A stretch of DNA of 59,015 bases. Origin: JBEATZ01 sp041178545 (GTDB lineage Bacteria > Planctomycetota > UBA1135 > UBA2386). Below, piece after piece: positions 54,814 through 59,015 of the stretch. The notes beneath the pieces are model-generated. The model searched no databases and was not told the DNA's origin. It saw only the letters and a list, made by a program, of their open reading frames with translations. Made by a program: the position numbers and the translations under genes. Position 1 is the first letter of the stretch, and each line of letters begins with the position of its first letter. The stretch is from contig JBEGVB010000012.1 in the NCBI GenBank assembly GCA_041178545.1, positions 1-59,015 of the forward strand. The letters run 5' to 3'.

Positions 54814-55847
54814 CCCGCAGCAGCCTGGGACTCGTCTCAGGCCTGCTGCTCGCAGCCTGTGGCACTGCGCCGGAGGGAGTGGATCCCCTGGCGCAGGCCA
54901 CGGCTCTCGACTCCTCGGCCCTGGTGATCCCCTTCGGGGAGGACGCCGTGGCCGACGAGGATGCGCTCGGCACGTTCTATGCAAACGTGCTGCAGCGCAT
55001 GCACGAGGCCTACGGTGAGCGCGACAGCCAAGGTCGCCTCACCGGCCTCGACAACCTGCAGCGGTTGCTGCAGCTCTACCGCACCGAGGCCGCGCCGGAC
55101 TGGGCCGTCCAGCACCTGGATGGGTTCGCTGCAGCTGCCGAGGGCGCCGTGTTCGAGCAGCACGTGCAGGCGAGGAGCCGCATCGAGCTGCCGCAGGACG
55201 TCCCCCTCGGCCAGAACCTCGTGGTCCGGCTGCGCGTCGACGGCATGCCCGGCCGCACCGTGCGTTTGGGTGGGGAGCAGGACGAGAAGCCCTTCTTCCT
55301 CACGGCGTGGTTCGAGTTCGCGGACGCGTATGTCGACGGGAGCACGCGTCGGCAGGAGGGCGAGGCCGTGGTCCGGCTCCCGCGGGCCCACGAACTGACC
55401 GAGGCAAGTCCGCTCGAGCTGCCACTCGAGCTCGGCGCCGCGCCCGCTGGCGCAGTGCGGAGGAAGGTCTCGGTCCGCATCGACATGCTCCCCGGCCATG
55501 TGGGCACCGGCGACACCACCTGTCCGGTCCGCAGGGCGCCCATGGCACGTGCTGCCACGGAGCAGCTGCCGCCGGGCGCGGACAAGCTGCGGACTGCGCC
55601 GCTCGCGAGCATGCGGGAGGCCATGGCGATCGGTGACGCAGCGCGCTTCCCTGCCGTGTTCCTGTCGGCCAGCTTCCTGCCCGAGGAGCAGCGGCGCGAG
55701 GGGATGGAACTCCTCGTGCAGTGGGTGCGGCTGGGTCGCGCCGACCAGGCCCTGGTGGCCACGGCCGCACTGCGCGAGCTGAGTGGCGAACCGATCACCG
55801 TGGGGGATCGGGAACGCTGGCTTGCGTGGTGGCAGCGCAGCCAATAA
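54810..55847 (+). CDS. Hypothetical lipoprotein
   Basis: 345 residues with a GTG start overlapping the rpsA stop by 4 bases. The lipoprotein signal LLLAAC places the lipid on C17. Then come helices (LGTFYANVLQRMHEAYGERDSQGRLTGLDNLQRLLQL), a central beta region (RSRIELPQDVPLGQNLVVRLRVDGMPGRTVRLGG) and a helical C-terminus (EEQRREGMELLVQWVRLG, RERWLAWWQRSQ). The central part may be a beta-sandwich. Family not recognised. Because it is coupled to rpsA and followed by tyrS after 10 bases, it is expressed with translation genes. Confidence 0.75.
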
Positions 55848-55857
55848 CAACAGCGCC

Positions 55858-57072
55858 ATGTCGTTCCTGCCGGTCGAAGAGCAGCTAGCAGTCATCCGCC
55901 GCGGCACCGTCGACCTCGTGCACGAGGAGGAACTGCGAACGCGCCTTGAGCAGAGCCGCAAGACCGGCAAGCCGTTGCGCGTGAAGCTCGGCATCGACCC
56001 CAGCTCGCCCGACATCCACCTCGGCCACACCGTCGTGTTGCGGAAGCTGCGCGACTTCCAGCGGCTCGGCCACACGGCCGTCGTGCTGTGGGGCACCTCG
56101 ACGGCGATGGTCGGTGACCCCACGGGTCGCAACAAGACGCGGCCTGCGCTCACGCGCGAACAGGTGGAGGCCAACAAGGCCACCTACCGCGCGCAGGTCA
56201 GTGCAGTGCTGGACATCGGCAGGGCAGAGGAGCGCGAGAACGGCAGCTGGTTCGACCGCATGTCGTTCATGGACTGCATCAAGCTTGCCTCCCGCTACAC
56301 CGTGGCGCGCATCCTCGAGCGCGACGACTTCCGCAAGCGCTTCGACGACAACCAGCCGATCAGCGTGCACGAGTTCCTCTACCCGCTGCTGCAGGGCTGG
56401 GACTCGGTCGAGCTGCAGGCCGACGTCGAGCTGGGCGGCACCGACCAGCTGTTCAACCTGATGGTCGGGCGCGAGCTGCAGAAGCAGTCCGGCCAGCCGT
56501 CGCAGGTGTGCATCACGATGCCGCTGCTGGAAGGCCTGGACGGCAGCCAGAAGATGTCCAAGTCGCTCGGCAACTACGTTGGCGTGCACGACGCGCCCGG
56601 CGAGATGTTCGGCAAGCTCATGCGGCTGCCCAACAACTTGCTGGGCAAGTACTTCACCCTGCTCACCGACGTCGAGTCGGCGCGCTCCTCCGAACTCCTC
56701 GCGGGACACCCGTTGGAGGCCAAGTTCGCCCTCGCCGGTGCCATCGTCACCGGGTACCACGGCAAGGAGGCTGCTGCTGCGGCCCGCGCCGAGTTCGACC
56801 GCATGCACCAGCAGGGTGGCGTGCCCGACGAGGTGGTGGAGTTCACGGCCCCTGCCGCGGCGCTCAAGGACGGCAGGTTGTGGCTGCCCGCGGCACTGGC
56901 ACTCTCAGGGCTGGCACCCAGCAACAGCGAGGGACGCCGGCTGGTGCAGGGCGGCGGGGTGCGCGTGGACGGCACCGTCGTGGCGGACCCGCAGGCATCG
57001 CTTGCCGCAGGGACCCACCTCGTGCAGGTGGGCAAGCGCAAGGCCGCGCGTGTCGTGGTCCCGCAGGCCTGA
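55858..57072 (+). CDS. tyrS: Tyrosyl-tRNA synthetase
   Basis: 404 residues from the ATG at 55858. Class I motifs: KLGIDPSSPDIHLGHTVVLRKL (HIGH-like H-L-G-H), GDPTGRNKTRP, the tyrosine pocket region ELQADVELGGTDQLFNLMVGRELQ, and KMSKS in GSQKMSKSLGNYVG. The C-terminal S4-like domain (about 335-404; RRLVQGGGVRVDGTVVADPQASL) binds tRNA. The HLGH/ELGGTDQ form and about 400 residues place it in the TyrRS-2 (TyrZ-like) group. It ends 6 bases before the convergent cytochrome gene. Confidence 0.96.
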   Translation: MSFLPVEEQLAVIRRGTVDLVHEEELRTRLEQSRKTGKPLRVKLGIDPSSPDIHLGHTVVLRKLRDFQRLGHTAVVLWGTSTAMVGDPTGRNKTRPALTREQVEANKATYRAQVSAVLDIGRAEERENGSWFDRMSFMDCIKLASRYTVARILERDDFRKRFDDNQPISVHEFLYPLLQGWDSVELQADVELGGTDQLFNLMVGRELQKQSGQPSQVCITMPLLEGLDGSQKMSKSLGNYVGVHDAPGEMFGKLMRLPNNLLGKYFTLLTDVESARSSELLAGHPLEAKFALAGAIVTGYHGKEAAAAARAEFDRMHQQGGVPDEVVEFTAPAAALKDGRLWLPAALALSGLAPSNSEGRRLVQGGGVRVDGTVVADPQASLAAGTHLVQVGKRKAARVVVPQA

Positions 57073-57078
57073 GGCAGT

Positions 57079-58551
57079 TCAGTTCTTGCCGTGCCGGATG
57101 CGCTCCCAGCGCGCCGCGTAGTCGAAGTCGGGCGACTGTTCGAAGTCGTGGCACGAGGTGCACACCTTTGCGGGCGTGCCGCCCCCGACCTTCCCGAGCT
57201 TGTTCTGCAGCGGGTTCTTCACGTGCTCGCTGGCGGGGCCGTGGCACTGCTCGCACCCGACGCCGGCGAGGTGAGGTGTCTTGTCCGCGTCGACGAAGCC
57301 ACTCTGCTCGCCGTACCCGACCACGTGGCAGTCGACGCAGTCCGGGTAGGACGTGACCGGCCAGCCGTAGCGCTTGGGGTCGTTCTCGGCGAGGACCAGC
57401 GTCTCCCAGGCCTGCGCGTGCTTGGTGCCGAGCATGGTCTCGTACGCGTTGGGGTGGCAGGTGGCGCAACTCTCGGAGCCGACGTAGGCGGCACCCGTGG
57501 CCGTGGGCGTGCGGTTGGCCATCTTCGCCAACACGCCGTCCTCCTTGACCTGCGTGCGGTGCTGGAGGATCGCCTCCTTCACGCCCGCGTCCTCCATCGC
57601 ACCCTTGCGCGTTGCGCTGCCCTCGAGCCGGATCGGGTTGTACGCGCGCACCACCGGGCCCTCGTCGGTGCGGGCCAGGGTGAGGTCCACCAGCAGGCGT
57701 CCGCGCGTGCCCGGGTACACCACGGGGACAGTGCCAACCAGGTCGGGTGTGCCCTTGGGCTCGACATGGTCGCCGCTGCAGGCGACGACGAGGTCGGGAC
57801 GGGGCTGCAGGGACGCAGCGAGTTCGCGTGCCTTGGCGTCGTTGCCGTGCACCATCAGGATGCGGAGCGTGTCCTGCGCCGCTCCTTCCATCGCCCGGTG
57901 CCAACCCTCCTCGGGTGCGAGCAGCTTCACCCTCGGCTCCTTCTCCCCGGCCAGTGCCTTGGGCAGGGCCAGTGTCAGCGAGCCGATGCGCACCTTGGTG
58001 TCGCGCACGTCCTTCTCGACGAACGGCTTGCCAGGCCATGTCTCCGCAGGACTCTCGAGGTCGGAGGCGACCACCGGCACCTGCATGCCGGAGAGGATCG
58101 TGGCCCAGCCGTCGAGGTCGAGGGCGAGATCCGCCGCGCCGACGCCGAGTGCGTCGTAGGGGCGCTGGCTGCTGAAGAGGATCTCGACGATCTTGTAGAA
58201 CTTGAGGAAGTCCAGCTCGGTCGAGCCCGAGACCAGGTCGCCACCCTCGAGGAGAAGGTCCCACTGGCCGCTCTGCAGCTGGAAGGCGCGCCGGGCAAGG
58301 CCGCCCAGCTGCCCGCTCGCGCAGCCGCAGGGCTCCAGTCGTCCCTCCAGCGACCCCGACAGCATGATGCGGACCGGGCCCGCAACCGTGGCAACCTGCT
58401 TGGTGCCCTGCGCAGGTTCCTGCGCGGCAGTCGACAGCTGCACGGGCGCGGGGGGCGCGGCTGCGGCATCCCTGCACTGCGAGAGTGTTCCCATGGCCGC
58501 GAACGTGGCGAGGAGGAGCAGCGGCGGCCGGGTGCGCAGGGTTGCGTTCAT
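57079..58551 (-). CDS. Metallophosphatase-like/tetrahaem cytochrome c fusion
   Basis: 490 residues from the ATG at 58551, with 4-base overlap to the upstream gene's stop. The signal region ends TLSQC (C26), possibly a lipoprotein. Residues about 60-340 resemble the 5'-nucleotidase-like metallophosphatase domain: GSLEGRLEPCGCASGQLGGLARRA, LEGGDLVSGST, GVGAADLALD, LMVHGNDAKA and VVACSGDHVE. Residues about 350-490 carry four haem sites at C362-H366, C405-H409, C433-H437 (followed by GPASEH) and C464-H468, a c554/multihaem module. Similar fusions occur in planctomycetes and deltaproteobacteria. Probably periplasmic; the phosphatase metal site is incomplete by eye, so it may be a redox-linked binding domain. 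Confidence 0.85.
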   Translation of the reverse strand: MNATLRTRPPLLLLATFAAMGTLSQCRDAAAAPPAPVQLSTAAQEPAQGTKQVATVAGPVRIMLSGSLEGRLEPCGCASGQLGGLARRAFQLQSGQWDLLLEGGDLVSGSTELDFLKFYKIVEILFSSQRPYDALGVGAADLALDLDGWATILSGMQVPVVASDLESPAETWPGKPFVEKDVRDTKVRIGSLTLALPKALAGEKEPRVKLLAPEEGWHRAMEGAAQDTLRILMVHGNDAKARELAASLQPRPDLVVACSGDHVEPKGTPDLVGTVPVVYPGTRGRLLVDLTLARTDEGPVVRAYNPIRLEGSATRKGAMEDAGVKEAILQHRTQVKEDGVLAKMANRTPTATGAAYVGSESCATCHPNAYETMLGTKHAQAWETLVLAENDPKRYGWPVTSYPDCVDCHVVGYGEQSGFVDADKTPHLAGVGCEQCHGPASEHVKNPLQNKLGKVGGGTPAKVCTSCHDFEQSPDFDYAARWERIRHGKN

Positions 58552-59015
58552 GGTTTCTTGCGGTGGAAGGCTACCAGTTCGATCGGCAGGAAGGGGCCGT
58601 GCACGGGGTCCTTGGCCAGCACCAGCTCGCCGCGGAACGTCGGTGGCACCGCACCGCCGGCGTAGCGGACCACCACGCGCGTGGTGCGTTCGTCTCCGGC
58701 CTGCGGCTGCAGCTCGACGTGGAACCACCCAGAACGGTCCACGCCCGCGGAGTCGACGAGCCGGGCCACTGCGAACTCCGCAGCCCGGCTGCGGTCGTGG
58801 TCCGTGACCAGGACGAACTGTTCCGGTCGCTCGGAGCCGAAGTCGAAGAGGCCGAGCGAGAGCTTTGCCATCGGCCGCACCACGAGGTCCGGCACGAGGG
58901 TTCCGACCACGGGGACGCGGAGCAGGTAGCCGCTCGGGTGGTTGGTCGGCACGGAGACGACCGTCTGGAACGAGCCGGGGCGGTCGCCTGTTGCGGGAAC
59001 GAAGCAGATCGGAAG
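58548..59015 (-). CDS. DUF1573-like exported protein, truncated by window edge
   Basis: Open from the right edge of the window to the stop at 58548, 155 codons visible; the N-terminus lies outside. A GTG at 58952 is not a likely start, because the frame upstream (DRPGSFQTVVSVPTNHPSGYLLRVPVVGTLVPDLVV) matches the repeated strand pattern of DUF1573, with the typical T/F-x-x-x-V-x-V-x-T-N-x-P. The visible remainder is an unusual continuation (HVELQPQAGDERTTRVVVRYAGGAVP). Partner of the fusion cytochrome gene, sharing a 4-base overlap. DUF1573 proteins are periplasmic and of unknown function. Confidence 0.7.
   Translation of the reverse strand, partial: LPICFVPATGDRPGSFQTVVSVPTNHPSGYLLRVPVVGTLVPDLVVRPMAKLSLGLFDFGSERPEQFVLVTDHDRSRAAEFAVARLVDSAGVDRSGWFHVELQPQAGDERTTRVVVRYAGGAVPPTFRGELVLAKDPVHGPFLPIELVAFHRKKP

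Overview
The window is about 59 kb of very GC-rich DNA with densely packed, often 4-base-overlapping (ATGA) genes. It most likely comes from a member of the Planctomycetota. The pointers are a planctomycete-type cytochrome (PSCyt1/DUF1549/DUF1553) protein followed by its usual DUF1501 Tat-exported partner, large secreted proteins of planctomycete style, several multihaem cytochromes, an ATP-type PEP carboxykinase, sigma-54 with an NtrC-type regulator, and a diderm envelope (Omp85-like porin, LpxH, YidC). No phage, insertion sequence, CRISPR, rRNA or tRNA gene was found. The genus cannot be named from the sequence alone.

Layout. 0.3-9.5 kb: a secreted beta-rich protein, then an operon of PSD1-type cytochrome, DUF1501 protein, PSCyt1/beta-propeller protein and Gfo/Idh/MocA oxidoreductase, probably for degrading external substrates. 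9.7-12.7 kb: glycine-rich RRM protein, short ribosome-hibernation factor, and a 41-codon membrane peptide abutting an SSS symporter. 12.7-16.8 kb: tetrahaem c554-like cytochrome convergent with a hexahaem NapC/NirT-like membrane cytochrome, then an Omp85 porin. 16.9-17.6 kb: a two-gene unit encoding HMA-like proteins; the first reads through an in-frame UGA and is a probable selenoprotein. 17.7-25.6 kb: PepSY-type membrane protein, ChrA, DUF885 peptidase-like lipoprotein, pckA, GHL10-like hydrolase, flavin reductase. 25.6-31.7 kb: alpha/beta hydrolase, PLP decarboxylase, DUF4388 protein, secreted hypotheticals. 30.8-38.4 kb: housekeeping genes (hisS-nadD-glycosyl-phosphate transferase; rsmG; miaA; metallophosphatase; yidC). 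38.4-45.9 kb: arginase family, HEAT-repeat protein, larC, efp, rpoN, T2SSF-like protein. 45.9-51.2 kb: a gene-free stretch with a candidate structured RNA, then degenerate GGDEF, NtrC-type regulator, secreted hydrolase and lpxH. 51.3-59 kb: cmk-plsC-rpsA, a lipoprotein, tyrS, and on the other strand a metallophosphatase/tetrahaem cytochrome fusion behind a truncated DUF1573-like gene.

The strongest unusual signals are: (1) the UGA-interrupted HMA-like gene at 17133-17525, which has a bacterial-SECIS-like hairpin, a promoter and a good ribosome binding site; (2) a recurrent TANNNT -10 hexamer only 6-10 bases from start codons, suggesting many leaderless mRNAs; and (3) a promoter-to-terminator unit without a gene at 45895-46220. 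Basis: open frames, overlaps, hairpins and motifs were read directly from the sequence; family names come from recognised motifs without database searching.
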